Shown here in pieces: positions 50,016 to 61,349 of a DNA stretch of 64,000 nt. The notes beneath the pieces were generated by a model. The model had not been told where the DNA came from, made no database searches, and saw only the letters and a program-made list of their open reading frames with translations. Within the stretch, counting starts at the first letter, position 1, and every line of letters starts with the position of its first letter. Both the position numbers and the translations under genes were made by a program. Source of the stretch: Amyelois transitella (Eukaryota > Arthropoda > Insecta > Lepidoptera > Pyralidae); assembly GCF_032362555.1 (NCBI RefSeq), contig NC_083533.1:935001-999000 (forward strand). The letters run 5' to 3'.

Positions 50016-53000
50016 TGGCGACTGACGATTGCCCGCAGATGACTGGTCGCTTGTTCGTGGTTGATAGCAGATCCAAAGTTCAATTCCTCATTGATACCGG
50101 AAGTGACTTATGCGTCATACCGAGGTACATGATCAACGAACGACGTGCTAAATCAAACTATGAGTTGTGTGCAGCCAACGGATCTACAATAAACACTTAC
50201 GGTTCAGTACAGTTGAATTTAAATCTTGGACTTCGTCGAGACTTTCCATGGCAGTTTATCGTGGCCGACGTTACCAAGGCAATCATTGGTGTGGACTTTC
50301 TTAGTATTTATAATTTAGTTGTAGACATAAGAAATAGACGCTTAATTGACAGCAGCACCAATGTTTCAACTTTTGCTAGTATTTCTTTTACAGAATCAGC
50401 CGTACCGAGTGTTAAGGTCTTGACTGGCGAAGGGAGGTATTTCAACATTCTCGGTGAGTTTCCACAAATAACTCGACCTGCTGGTACACCACATTCGCCT
50501 AAACACAACACAGTTCATTACATAAGAACCACTCCAGGCCCCCCAGTTTCTTGTTCTCCTCGGAGATTAGCTCCAGATAAACTTAAAATCGCCAAGCTGG
50601 AATTCGACGCTATGCTCGCAAACGGCACAGCACGTCCTTCTGACAGTCCATGGGCGTCGCCTCTTCATCTCACTCCTAAAAAAGATAATAGTTGGCGTCC
50701 ATGCGGCGATTATAGGCAACTCAACTCAAGAACGATCCCTGATAAATACCCGATACGGCACATACACGACTTTGCTAACAATCTATCAGGCTGTAATGTG
50801 TTCTCAACAATAGATTTGGTTAAAGCCTACCACCAGATCCCCGTCTTCGCGGACGATATCCCGAAGACGGCAATAACTACACCCTTCGGACTATACGAAT
50901 TTCCGTATATGACGTTTGGTCTGAGAAATGCTGGCCAAACTTTTCAAAGGTTCGTCGACGAGATGACCCGTGGACTCGATTTCTGTTTTCCCTATCTGGA
51001 CGATTTTTTAATATTTTCTAAAACCGAGACAGAACACGAGGACCACCTGCGTCAAATCTTTTCTAGAATGAAAGAATATGGTATTCTTATTAATACCGCC
51101 AAATGTGTTTTCGGCAAGCCCGAAGTATCCTTTCTTGGCTACACCATTTCTCATTCGGGCGCTAAACCTATGAAAAATAAAGTCCAGGCCATAGCTGATT
51201 TCCCTTTACCTACAACCATCAAGCAGCTTAGGAGATTCTTGGGTATGATTAATTTCTATAGGCGATTCCTACCTAAGTCTGCTCAAATCCAGGCTCCCCT
51301 GAATGCCTTGCTTGTGGGATCGGTAAAAGGATTAGAACCAGTCAACATTACAGGTGACGCGCTAAGAGCTTTCAACGAATGCAAAGAAAGCTTAGCTAAC
51401 GCAGCTATGTTGGCACACCCAGACCCTCAGGCTAAACTGGCTCTGACTACGGATGCATCCGATATCGCAATTGGCGCTGTCTTACAGCAGCACATTAATA
51501 ATAGTTGGCAGCCGCTTGCGTTCTTTTCACGCAAATTGAGCCCCTCCCAACAACGTTATTCTACGTATGATAGAGAGCTCCTTTCTATTTACGAAAGTAT
51601 CAAATACTTCAGGTTTATGTTAGAGGCTAGACATTTTGTTATCTACACTGATCATAAACCGTTGTGTTTTGCTTTCCACGAACGCAAGGCCAATTGCTCA
51701 CCCCGTCAGTACAGGCATTTGGACTACATCTCGCAGTTCACAACTGACATTCGTCATGTAGCTGGTAAAGACAATGTCGTAGCCGATACTCTTTCCCGTG
51801 TTGATGAACTGCAGATGCCGGTAGACTTAGAGCTTCTCGCTAAGTCCCAAAAATTAGATCCAGAACTGTCCAAAATACTTCAAGGCGAAACTTCACTTCG
51901 TCTGGAAAAAACAACCGTTCCAGGGAGTCGTTCTTTTTTGTACTGCGACGTCAGCACCCCGACTCCCAGACCTTTTGTCACAAACGAGTTCCGTCAACAG
52001 ATTTTTAGGCATCTTCACTGTTTTAGTCATCCCGGTGCAAACGCTAGTGCAAAATTAGTTGCTCAACGTTATGTTTGGCCTTCAATGAGGAAAGACTGTC
52101 GTGAGTGGTCTAAGGCATGTTTGGCTTGTCAGCGAGCCAAGGTAAATCGTCATGTATCTTCACCATTAGGTACCTTAGATTTACCGAAAGCACGCTTCAA
52201 ATATGTCCATATAGACCTGATTGGTCCCCTCCCACCATCTGCTGGTTTTAGATACTGTTTGACAGCAGTCGATCGCTTCACGCGATGGCCTGAAGCTGTC
52301 CCACTCGTCGAAATTACCGCAGAAGCAGTGGCCAAAGCCTTTGTGTCCAACTGGATTTCCCGATACGGCTGTCCTACAGATATAGTCTCCGATCGCGGAA
52401 AACAATTTGAGTCGTCCCTATTCCAACAGTTGGCCAAACAAATAGGATTCCGACACCGAAAAACAACCGCATACCATCCCCAGTGTAACGGATTAGTTGA
52501 ACGTTTTCATCGCCAACTAAAAACAGCCATAACGTGTCATAGCGATGTGAACTGGACGGAAACTTTGCCTTTAGTCTTACTGGGCATACGCAATGCGATT
52601 AAAGAAGATTTACAGGCCACTCCATCTGAACTTCTCTATGGAGAAACCCTACGAATGCCAGGTGATTTTTTTGGTGACAAATCAGTTTGCCACACCACCG
52701 ACATCCGCGATTTCGCTGCTCGCTTACGCTCATTTGCCACTAATCTCCAACCCGTCTCAACTTCACACCACAATAAGGATAAAGTGTTTATATATAAAGA
52801 CCTGGACACTTCTAGTCATGTATATGTCAGAGATGACACTGTCCGTGGTACTTTTCAACCCGCTTACAATGGCCCTTATGAAGTGGTCAAAAGAGGCCCC
52901 AAAGTTTATAAACTAAAGGTCAAAAATAGAATCGTCACAGTATCTATTGATCGGCTAAAACCAGCCTACATGCTGTCTGACATCCCCACTAGTAGCAATA

Positions 53001-53131
53001 GTAGTGATAGGTATGCTAAAAACATTTTATCCCCACCATCACTAAGCAAATCTACTGAAACCACTCCTTCCCAAGCAACCACAACGCGTTCTGGTCGACG
53101 CGTTAAGTTCCCAGATTATTATCGCCCGTAG
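50015..53131 (+). CDS. Pol polyprotein (protease, RT, RNase H, integrase)
   Basis: 1038 residues, intact. The protease motif DTGS is at 27-30. The reverse transcriptase has [11 protein letters not shown] near 227-237 and the catalytic YLDD at 327-330. RNase H starts at TTDAS (about 478-482) with YTDHKPL further on. The integrase zinc finger is H666, H668 with C702, C705, and its catalytic triad D734, D793, E829 fits the D,D35E pattern. The C-terminus has [13 protein letters not shown], common at the end of such polyproteins. All catalytic residues sought are present. Its frame is -1 relative to gag. The frame is closed by a TAA at 49985-49987, so a frameshift would have to occur in the last 27 bases of gag. 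The ATG of pol is embedded in the gag stop (TAATG). Confidence 0.95.
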   Translation: MATDDCPQMTGRLFVVDSRSKVQFLIDTGSDLCVIPRYMINERRAKSNYELCAANGSTINTYGSVQLNLNLGLRRDFPWQFIVADVTKAIIGVDFLSIYNLVVDIRNRRLIDSSTNVSTFASISFTESAVPSVKVLTGEGRYFNILGEFPQITRPAGTPHSPKHNTVHYIRTTPGPPVSCSPRRLAPDKLKIAKLEFDAMLANGTARPSDSPWASPLHLTPKKDNSWRPCGDYRQLNSRTIPDKYPIRHIHDFANNLSGCNVFSTIDLVKAYHQIPVFADDIPKTAITTPFGLYEFPYMTFGLRNAGQTFQRFVDEMTRGLDFCFPYLDDFLIFSKTETEHEDHLRQIFSRMKEYGILINTAKCVFGKPEVSFLGYTISHSGAKPMKNKVQAIADFPLPTTIKQLRRFLGMINFYRRFLPKSAQIQAPLNALLVGSVKGLEPVNITGDALRAFNECKESLANAAMLAHPDPQAKLALTTDASDIAIGAVLQQHINNSWQPLAFFSRKLSPSQQRYSTYDRELLSIYESIKYFRFMLEARHFVIYTDHKPLCFAFHERKANCSPRQYRHLDYISQFTTDIRHVAGKDNVVADTLSRVDELQMPVDLELLAKSQKLDPELSKILQGETSLRLEKTTVPGSRSFLYCDVSTPTPRPFVTNEFRQQIFRHLHCFSHPGANASAKLVAQRYVWPSMRKDCREWSKACLACQRAKVNRHVSSPLGTLDLPKARFKYVHIDLIGPLPPSAGFRYCLTAVDRFTRWPEAVPLVEITAEAVAKAFVSNWISRYGCPTDIVSDRGKQFESSLFQQLAKQIGFRHRKTTAYHPQCNGLVERFHRQLKTAITCHSDVNWTETLPLVLLGIRNAIKEDLQATPSELLYGETLRMPGDFFGDKSVCHTTDIRDFAARLRSFATNLQPVSTSHHNKDKVFIYKDLDTSSHVYVRDDTVRGTFQPAYNGPYEVVKRGPKVYKLKVKNRIVTVSIDRLKPAYMLSDIPTSSNSSDRYAKNILSPPSLSKSTETTPSQATTTRSGRRVKFPDYYRP

Positions 53132-53142
53132 ACACGGTCTCT

Positions 53143-53154
53143 GGAGGGGAGTGA
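53143..53154 (+). other. Polypurine tract of the LTR element
   Basis: GGAGGGGAGTGA lies directly before the 3' LTR and is the expected plus-strand primer. It follows the pol stop by 11 bases. Confidence 0.75.
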
Positions 53155-53828
53155 TGTAGGTGACCTACCTACCTTGCATGTATACACACTGATATATATA
53201 CATTTATCAATTATACATTTTACCATTTTATTTATACACGTTTATATTTTACAATTCAAACCTTAACAAATTTTATATTTACAATTTATTTATTTACAAT
53301 ATATACACTTTCTTAATTCTAAATATTAATAATGTTTACACTTTATATTTACAATCTAAATTCTAATATACATGATATCAATATTGAATATCGTATCGGA
53401 TGTGCCGTGTACCAGTCAGTTGTAGTCGCGGTCTTATGGAAACGCGTATTATCCCCGTAGATCAAAACCGGTTTCGCTGGGCGTTGCGCGAGCGCATTCC
53501 TCGGCCGCCGTCGCTGACCATCGGCCAGTCGAGATCATATCCTGACGCGAAGCTCACGTCGCTTGTGCATTCATTGCTAACGCTTTGTTTACATTATTAC
53601 GCACGTACGCAATTAGCTGAACTTTCTAGCTATAGCTTTTCTTCCGAACTTTTCTTTCTATCTGTGCTGTGATCTTTCATTTCTATCTTGCTATTCACTG
53701 TGCTTTTATCTTGCCTTCTGTTAAATAAACTTTATAAACATTTCCGTGAGTTAAGTGATTTATTTACTACCTACACCGGATACACAATTACAATTAAGGT
53801 AACTCCTATCTTTTGGCTAATACCTAAA
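53155..53828 (+). repeat. 3' LTR (674 bp)
   Basis: It has the same length and, as far as compared by eye, the same sequence as the 5' LTR. It is followed by the target duplication TACG. Confidence 0.95.
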
Positions 53829-54060
53829 TACGCTTGCCTGTGACACCGGAGGTCCCGGGTTTGAATTCCGGCCAGGGTATGACGAGAAAAGAATTTTCTC
53901 TGATTGGCCTGGGTCTTGGATGTTTATCTATATAAGTATTTATTATATAATATAGTAGTTGAGTTAGTATATCGTAACACAAGTCTCGAGCTTACTTCGA
54001 GGCCAACTGAATCAATGTTATTAGTCCTGTATATATTTATTTATCTATTTAATAATTAAT
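53829..54060 (+). repeat. 3' part of the tRNA-derived SINE split by the LTR element
   Basis: It resumes with TACGCTTGCCTGTGACACCG, has a slightly decayed B box (GGTTTGAATTCC), the family T body and an AT tail reaching about 54060. Confidence 0.85.
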
Positions 54061-54099
54061 ATATTATTAATCTATTATTTAATAAAAAAAAAAAAAGAA

Positions 54100-55065
54100 A
54101 TCCTACTACTATTCCTACTACTATTATAAAGGCGAAAGTTTGTATGGATGTATGGATGTTTGTTACTCTTTCACGCAAAAACTACTGAACCGATTACCAT
54201 GAAATTTGGTATGTAGGTAGCTGAAGACCCAGAATAACACATAGGCTACTTTTTATCCCAGAGTTCCCGCGGGATTGATAGGGTTTCCATGCGGACGAAG
54301 TCGCGGGCGGCCTCTAGTACAAAATAAAAATAAATGGTGGCTACTCCACATTTTTTTCGTTCCACACGGTCGTGACATACTTACCGGTTAAATAATAAGG
54401 AAGTATTTAATATCTAGTTCGGTTTAGTTCATTTTACTCGTCATATGATCATTTCAAGCATATTGAATCCTTTTTAAACCTACTCGTAGCCAGGATTAAA
54501 AAAAATATTTAACGCTTTGGTGTTGCCAAATATTTAAATCTTTATGTTACCACGTTGCTGAGATAATCTATACATAGTTATATTATAAAGCTGAAGAGTT
54601 TGTTTGTTTGAACGCGCTAATCTCAGGAACTACTGGTTCGAATTGAAATATTATTTTTGTGTTGAATAGACCATTTATCGAGGAAGGCTTTAGGCTATAT
54701 AACATCACGCTGCTACTTGAGGGCTTCAATGATGCCCAAAATAACTATTCCACGCGGACGAAGTCGCGGGCACAGCTAGTAACAGATACAGGTATTAAAC
54801 GCGCACGTAACGTACCTTTATTTTATCTCGGTTGTTTCGAATCATAAATAATAAATTTAGATATACATATATATATATAAAACATTTAAAACAGGAACAA
54901 AATCCAAGCCGTGTGGTTCCCGGCACTAATAGAAAAAGAATAGGACCATTCCATCTCTTTCCCGTGGATGTCGTAAAAGGCGACTATGGGATAGGCTTAT
55001 AACCTTGGAATACTTCTTTTAGGCGACGGGTTAGCTACCTGTCACTTTATATGAATCTCAATTAT
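54100..55065 (+). repeat. Families R2, R1 and A in succession
   Basis: 54100-54320 is family R2, near identical to 46550-46760 ('cgggcggcctctagta' end). 54580-54782 is R1 with an internal deletion, ending 'gtcgcgggcacagctagtaa'. 54908-55065 is the first ~160 bp of family A. The unique piece 54330-54570 shows no gene. Confidence 0.7.
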
Positions 55066-56060
55066 ATCTGTATGTCTGAGAATCGGCCAACATCTATTTT
55101 TCATACCTCTAAGTGATAAGGGTTGTCCACCCTTAACATTTGTTTTTTAACTAGAAATTACTTAAAAATTATTTATATGGCATAACAACGTACCTAAGTT
55201 AGCTAGTTTAATATATTTTCTAAATGCATAACTGTGCGTGTCTCATAAAACAGTGATCCAATACTTTCTCTCTCAATGCTATGTATAAATTCGCATAAAC
55301 TTGTAGCATGGGCGTATCTACAGTTTTTAGGGAGGGCCTGTCCCACGACAGTTAATGCAAACTGTAAGCCAAATTCCAAATAATTAATGTAAAAAAAAAT
55401 TTATAAATGCGAAAGAAAGTTTGTTTGTTCTTTGCAAAATCATAAAATTTTGGATACGCGTAGAATGTAGATAATAAATTCTTTTAATAAAGGCGATGCC
55501 GCGGGCAAATTCTAGTGAAATATAACTTTAAATGATCTTTCAGACTACCAGGGTGATGAAGGAATGACAGGAATATCTTATTTTCAAGTTTATTAGAAAA
55601 ATATAATTTTTTCTACTTCTGTCCGAATCTTTACATAACACCATCAATTAAAATGATAACAATAATGTCAAGGACAATTTTGACTTTATTAATTTGTATA
55701 ATAAAGTCTCAACTCCAAATTGTATGGTACAGTCAATCGCATTTCGAGTTACCCACGGAGTTTTGTGGCGCGGTAATAGAGGCCAATTGAATTTGGGTAG
55801 GTTGATGTGCTGTTGACTGTTTTTCCGTTCCGCTATTCTGGGGTAGAAAATGAATCATTACGGAGTACGTTTGTTAAACTATAAGGTGTTTTCTGTTAGT
55901 GAAATTCTAAAATATGGGGTGGGCAGCACTATGACCCTTCTTTCATACGCCCGTGGTAAGTTGACATAAATAATTGAAACTGTTTAAGAATTAAGGTGCT
56001 TGCTTTTACGGAGAGGGAAAAAATAGTGAAGACATGCACATTCAGGCAACTGAACGTGTA
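55066..56060. other. No gene or clear repeat recognised
   Basis: AT-rich sequence without open frames of note. Near 55380-55520 short words typical of RTE-derived tails ('aaatgcgaaagaaagtttg', 'gcgatgccgcgggcaaattc') suggest a decayed dispersed repeat. Confidence 0.4.
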
Positions 56061-56376
56061 ACATACATACGTACATAAAATCACGCCTCTTTCCCGGAGG
56101 GGTAGGCAGAGACTACCTGTTTCCACTTGCCACGATCTCTGCATACTTCCTTCGATGAAGCGACATTCATAACTCTCTTCATGCAAGCTCGGCGGTTTCT
56201 GGTACTCTTGACCTGACCCTTTACCAGGACGTCCTTAATTTGATCAAGATACGTTCGTCTAGGTCTTCCCACTCCGACCTTTCCCTCCACACTCTCCTTG
56301 AATATCTGCTTAGTCAACCTGCTTTCATTCATCCTCTCCACATGACCGAACCATCTTAACATACCCTTTTTCATGA
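56061..56376 (-). mobile_element. LINE 3' end with reverse-transcriptase C-terminus
   Basis: The minus-strand frame 56374-56081 reads KKGMLRWFGHVERMNESRLT, then GVGRPRRTYLD and VCRDRGKWKQVV, and stops just after YPSGKEA. This is the end of ORF2 of the same LINE as at 22370. The 3' end then runs into 'ggcgtgattttatgtacgta'. It is the best-preserved coding remnant of this LINE in the window, though truncated at its 5' side. Confidence 0.8.
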
Positions 56377-56399
56377 CGTGTAACCATGATCCAATATGT

Positions 56400-57480
56400 G
56401 TTAAATTTTGAAGGTTATTTCATACAGATGGGAGTCGCTTCGTGTTAAAACCTGACTTACCCAAGTCAGCCGCCGTGGCATTTTTAAGTCGCGTAAAATT
56501 ATCGTCTGGTCCAGTTTCACATCATATAAAAAAAGCGAAACAGCTGTTCTCAGCACTAAAGAATAGAACCACTCCATCTCTTACCCATGGATGTCGTAGG
56601 CGACGACTAAGGGATAGGCTAACAAACTTGTGATTCTTCTTGTAGGTCGATGGGCTAGCAACCTGTCACTACATGAATCTCACAAATCCATTTTATACTA
56701 TATATAACTACACAACTGAGCGTGGCCTATCAGTCTTTTCAAGTCTGTTGGCTCTGTCTACCCCGTAGACATAGACGTGATAATTATGTATGTATGTTTG
56801 AAACAGCGATAGTTTATCGCGCGATAAAAAAGGCGTCGCGCGTGCGATGCTGCTGCTATAGTTATAGGCGCACCCAGGGTCCTCTCCAGTGAGGAGATGC
56901 AACCGGGATTTACACCAGGATGATGTGATGATTAAAGACTTAGTACTTATAGTCCATCCTGGAAGGTCAATGGACGACCTTGGCCTCTATTGATTGAGGA
57001 GAAAGTACCCGACCATTCTCTGTCGGTCGGGCTTAGAGTGACATATGTTATAGAGCGCGCAAAATATTCTTCAACTATAAAACATAAAAAAATATACAAC
57101 GCAAAAACTAATATTCTGCAAAATTACATTAGATACTCACCTTATAATAAAATAAAAATACATTATATTTTTTGACCAACTGAGATAATTTTTGTGAGGA
57201 ACACAGCACAAAAAAATGTAAAAAAAAATCAAAACTAATAAAAAAAATATTCCACTTTAAAAAACTTTGATTAGGTGCACAGATTTGTAATTTAAATTAT
57301 ATATATATATGTATATCTATAATTTTATAAACATCTATAAATATAGTACATAATTGTAAAAATAAATATTATCGCCTAAGAGAAATGTTTACTCTTTGTT
57401 TATTTCAAAATATAAAACAAAAATATGTCCATTCGTGCGAAGCCGGGGCGGGCCGCTAGTCGCAAACTAAAATAGAGCGT
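56400..57480. repeat. Repeat pieces around a family A copy, then AT-rich DNA; no gene
   Basis: 56425-56465 and 56870-56940 match the 60590-60740 family ('gggagtcgcttcgtgttaaa', 'cctctccagtgaggagatgc') and are separated by family A at about 56540-56790. 56941-57480 is AT-rich with no gene. Confidence 0.55.
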
Positions 57481-57599
57481 CAAAAAACAGTGTTAACTTT
57501 TGTGGCAATTAAAATCCATAAAAGTTCACATCCATACATACATATAATAAAAAAAGTAACTGATCGATGTACGATGATGTAATTGAAACATATTGCTAA

Positions 57600-58925
57600 A
57601 AATCGACACGGGGAATCTATAAAAGACCAATAGAAGCCAAAAATATGATTTTTAGAATTTCCTGTCTGTCTGTATGTCGGTACTCCCAAACCGCGAAAAC
57701 TATTACTCCGATTAGAATGTGGATTTTTTCAGATGTATTAGGATTGGCCCAACTTAAAAATAAGTATACAAAAATACCTCCCCCACCCCTCTGATGGCAA
57801 GGGTATCAGCTTTTTCAATGATCTAGCTAGTAGTAGCATAGGTATACATAATTATTCAGTTTTAAAAATTCAGTCTTCTAAAAAAGAAAAAAACTTTTTA
57901 CAGAAGAGAAGTGAGGGCGTTACCCGTGAGCCTATAAATATCATTTGCATATATTTTTTTATTCAAATCTGATTGTGCCAGCTCTACAAAAAATATGCGT
58001 TAACTCTATGGGGCCCGTCGTTGGGGAAAGGATGTAAAATTATGTGTTGGAAATATTCTTAGACCGAAAATTCGCGAAACAACTCGAATGTTATTATAGT
58101 ACAAGCTTCTGCGCGGGACTTCGCTCCCGTGGGAACTCCAGAAAAATCATACATACATAAAATCACGTCTATATCCCTTGCGGGGTAGACAGAGTCAACT
58201 GTCTTGAAAAGGCTGATGGGCCACGTTCAGCTGTTCGGCTTAATGCCAGGGTTGAGATCCAAAAAGTGACAGGCTGCTAGCCCATCACCTACAAGTTTAT
58301 ATGAGTTCTGCAATCCCTTAGTCGCATTTTTATACTTACGACATTCTATTGGTGCTTGGAATTTTAGACTTTTTCATATGCCTTCTTACGTATGCAGATA
58401 TTTTATCAAATTCCAAATATTAGCTAACCCTATCTATTAACTAAATGATAAAATGATAGAGCACATAGATAATTAAGAATTATCTTTTGATTTCAGTCTA
58501 GTAGCCGTTAAAAAAAATATAGCGCGTGTCTGGATTTTGTCCTAGGCAAGTTCTGAATCAAGAACATTCGAAAGTGGAAAAACTGGGTATCTCTTAGATA
58601 TGCATCTTGGTCTTCATCGTCACTTACCATTGGGAATCTATAAAAGCCCAATAGAAGCCAAAAATATGATTTTTAGAATTTCCTGTCAGTCTGTATGTTT
58701 TTACTCGCAAAACGCGAAAACTACTCGTATTGCTTCGATTTGAATGTGGATTTTTTCGGATATATTAAGCTTAGTCCAACTTCCAAAATGGTGTACGATC
58801 TAAGTCTGGATTTTGTCCTAGGCAAGTTCTGTCCGCGAACATTCGAAAGTGGAATATATAGGGTATCTCTTGGATATGCATGTAATATCTTGGCCTTCAT
58901 CGTCACTTACCATCGGGTGAGATGG
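57600..58925. repeat. Locally duplicated unclassified repeat with a family A copy inside
   Basis: The segment 'gaagccaaaaatatgatttt' to 'atgtggattttttc' occurs at about 57630-57732 and 58643-58757. A second unit ('tctggattttgtcctaggca' ... 'cttcatcgtcacttaccat') occurs at about 58531-58630 and 58805-58914. A reverse family A copy lies at 58155-58345. No gene: open frames here cover the repeats. Confidence 0.6.
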
Positions 58926-58944
58926 ACGACGAATGCCTTATCCA

Positions 58945-60360
58945 ATCTATACTTACTAATATTATAAAGCTGAAGAGTTTGTTTGTTTGTTTGAACGCGC
59001 TGATCTTAGGAACTACTGGTTCGAATTGAGAAATTCTTTTTGCATTAACTTTTACAATACATTCAGTCTTTCAAGATTGTTGGCTCTGTCTATCCGGCAA
59101 GTGATATAGACGTGATAATATGTATGTATGTATGTAGATACTAATTATTAATACATACATACAGTCACGTCTGTGTTCCCTGCGGGGCAGACGGAGCAAT
59201 CAGTGTCGAAAAGTCTGAAAGGCACGTTCCATTGTATGGCTTAATGATGGAATTGAGATTCAAATAGTGACGGGTATAATCTAGTTAGAACAAGATAACC
59301 ATCATAGCGGTACATCATGTTTGCACGTCGTTTATAACTAATCTGGGTCATATTTTTATAAAAAATTGATGCTATGTCAGTGGAGCAATAACACATAGTT
59401 ACTTTAGACAAAATTATTTTACAATTTACGTAGAAAACGTAACAAAAACTCCTAATCTATACTAATATTATAAAGCTGAAGAGTTTGTTTGTTTGAACGA
59501 GTTAATCTCAGGAACTACTGGTTCGATTTGAAAAATTCTTTTTGTGTTTAATAGACTTTTTATCGAGGAAGGCTTTAGGGTATAAAAAATCACGCTGTAA
59601 TTATAAGGCGCGAAGAAATAATGGAATATGTGAAAAAAAGGGGAAAATTATTCATCCGTGAGGGCTTCAATGATGCCCAAAACAACTATTCCACGCGGAC
59701 GAAGTCGCGGGCACAGCTAGTTCATATTATGAATGCGAAACTGAGTTTATTTGTTTGTTTGTTACCTCTTCACGGGTTATTCTCTAAATTAATGTTGTTG
59801 AAACATCCGCTGAGTCTAGAGATTTGAAATTTGCTATGAAGTTCCCTTATGTAGTTTAGGGGAGAGAGTGTGACAGAGGATTTCCCGAAATTCCCACGGG
59901 AATGGAAAGTAGCAGACTCGTTTTACGCGGACGGAGCCGCGGACATGTGTGAATAAAATCAAACAAAACAACATGCTCTTTGCAAAACATCTGTCATTCA
60001 ATCATGAACGTCCAATCAAAAAGGTCGATCAAAAATAATAATTTAAACCTGCCGACATAACCTCATTTGACGGCAAAAACGAAAGAATGGACATATCTAT
60101 GTCTGAAGACGTGAAATGAACATAGTTTTGTCAAAAAAATACAGACGATTTATGTGAAAATCAATTGTAATTCATGTTAGAATCTATAAGGTGGGCGATT
60201 TTCACAAAATGACCCCGATATTGGTTGGTTCTGATGACACAAATGATACCGATAGCTAAATTCGGTTGACGTTTGAGCGTTTGAGGATATAATATTTTTG
60301 TTATTTCGAATTTGGTGAGTAATATTCAACATTTGAAATGAGGTTTCTGTCACAAATTGT
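58945..60360. repeat. Family R1 copies and family A fragments; rest unassigned
   Basis: 58945-59045 is an R1 5' part. 59060-59135 (forward) and 59155-59275 (reverse) are family A parts meeting at their TATG tails. 59456-59722 is a full R1. 59722-59955 is a further decayed repeat ending 'ttttacgcggacggagccgc'. 59956-60360 shows no gene. Confidence 0.6.
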
Positions 60361-60364
60361 TCAG

Positions 60365-60745
60365 ATAACCTGGTCGAGCGTTGGTGGACGAATCGGTAAG
60401 GTTAAAATGCGTGTAGCGCAAAAAGATACTGGTTCGAATCCCGCCTCGGCCATGTACCAAAGACTATTTTCGCAGTTATATACATTACTTTGAATACTAA
60501 CCGATGCTCTTACGGTAAGGAAAAACATAGTGAGGAAACCTGCACATTCAGGCAACTGGATGTGTAACCATGATCGATCCAATACGGATTAGGTTGTCCT
60601 GCAAAGGTTGCGGAGGTCAGACGGGAGTCGCTTCGTGTTAAAACCTGACTCACCCAATCCAGGATCCATGGTCAAAGGCATACCCCGGGCTCCTCTCCAG
60701 AGTGGAGAGGATGCAACCAGGACTAGCGCCATGAGGAAGATGTTT
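60365..60745 (+). repeat. tRNA-derived SINE of a second type, with long tail
   Basis: The head has a B box GGTTCGAATCC at 60431-60441 inside a tRNA-like context ('cgttggtggacgaatcggta' upstream). The body 'cacattcaggcaactgga' leads into the block shared with 2130-2310 and 42240-42400, here inverted. It is not a tRNA gene: no closing stem was found. A second 'gtgaggaaacctgcacattc' lies at 60867-60900. Confidence 0.65.
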
Positions 60746-60979
60746 TTATAACCTGGGAAATCTGTCTGAAAAAATCAAACTGGTTCCAAGATGTATAATA
60801 GTTTTAAACCATTGACTCTTTTTTGAAAAACTTTATAGATTTATATGCTTTCGATTCTGTTACGGTGAGGAAAACATCGTGAGGAAACCTGCACATTCAG
60901 GCAACTGAATAATTAAAAATTCTGATGAAAGTTAATATAACTAAGCACCACAGTAATAAAGATTTAAGGTCTTTATTTT

Positions 60980-61228
60980 TCGGCACCAAAAGAAAAAAAA
61001 TAATAGGATCACTCCATCTCTTTGCCATGGATTTCGTAAAATGCGACTAAAGGATAGGCTTTAAAATTTGCGATATAGGTATATTAAGCGATGGCATAGC
61101 AACCTGTCACTATTTAAATCTCAATTGTATCATTAAGCCAAATATCTGAGTGTGGTCTTTCAGTCTTTTTAAGGCGGCTGCCTCTGTCTACCCAGCAAGG
61201 AATATAGACGTGACTATAAGGATGTTAT
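60980..61228 (+). repeat. SINE-like family A, diverged copy
   Basis: It runs from 'cggcaccaaaagaaaaa' to 'gacgtgactataaggatg', with many substitutions. It lies immediately upstream of the fatty acyl-CoA reductase leader. Confidence 0.7.
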
Positions 61229-61269
61229 AACTCACCACGATTTAATAATTGTTTCAGATAATACTAACC

Positions 61270-61296
61270 ATGTTGAGAAGAATCTATAGCAACTGA
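61270..61296 (+). promoter_or_regulatory. Short upstream ORF in the reductase leader
   Basis: After an acceptor-like ttgtttcag (ending about 61255), ATG at 61270 opens eight codons (MLRRIYSN) and stops at 61294-61296, 53 bases before the main ATG. If the leader includes it, it could reduce initiation at 61350. Confidence 0.35.
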
Positions 61297-61349
61297 GAGA
61301 GACGCGAATGATACAATAACACAAGCTGGTGACAATAGACAAAACCAAA

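Larger units (their letters stand above)
48436..53828 (+). mobile_element. Complete Ty3/Gypsy-type LTR retrotransposon, 5393 bp
   Basis: Two 674-bp LTRs (48436-49109 and 53155-53828) start TGTAGGTGACC, end AATACCTAAA and look identical wherever compared. They flank a primer-binding site, gag, pol and a purine tract. TACG is duplicated on both sides (48432-48435, 53829-53832). The order protease, reverse transcriptase, RNase H, integrase marks it as Ty3/Gypsy. There is no envelope frame, so it is a retrotransposon and not an errantivirus-like element. All frames are open, so it may still be active. It interrupts a family T SINE between its A and B boxes. Confidence 0.95.

Noticed and set aside
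52150-52437. Minus-strand frames inside pol
   Set aside because: They are shadows of the integrase coding region with no independent support.
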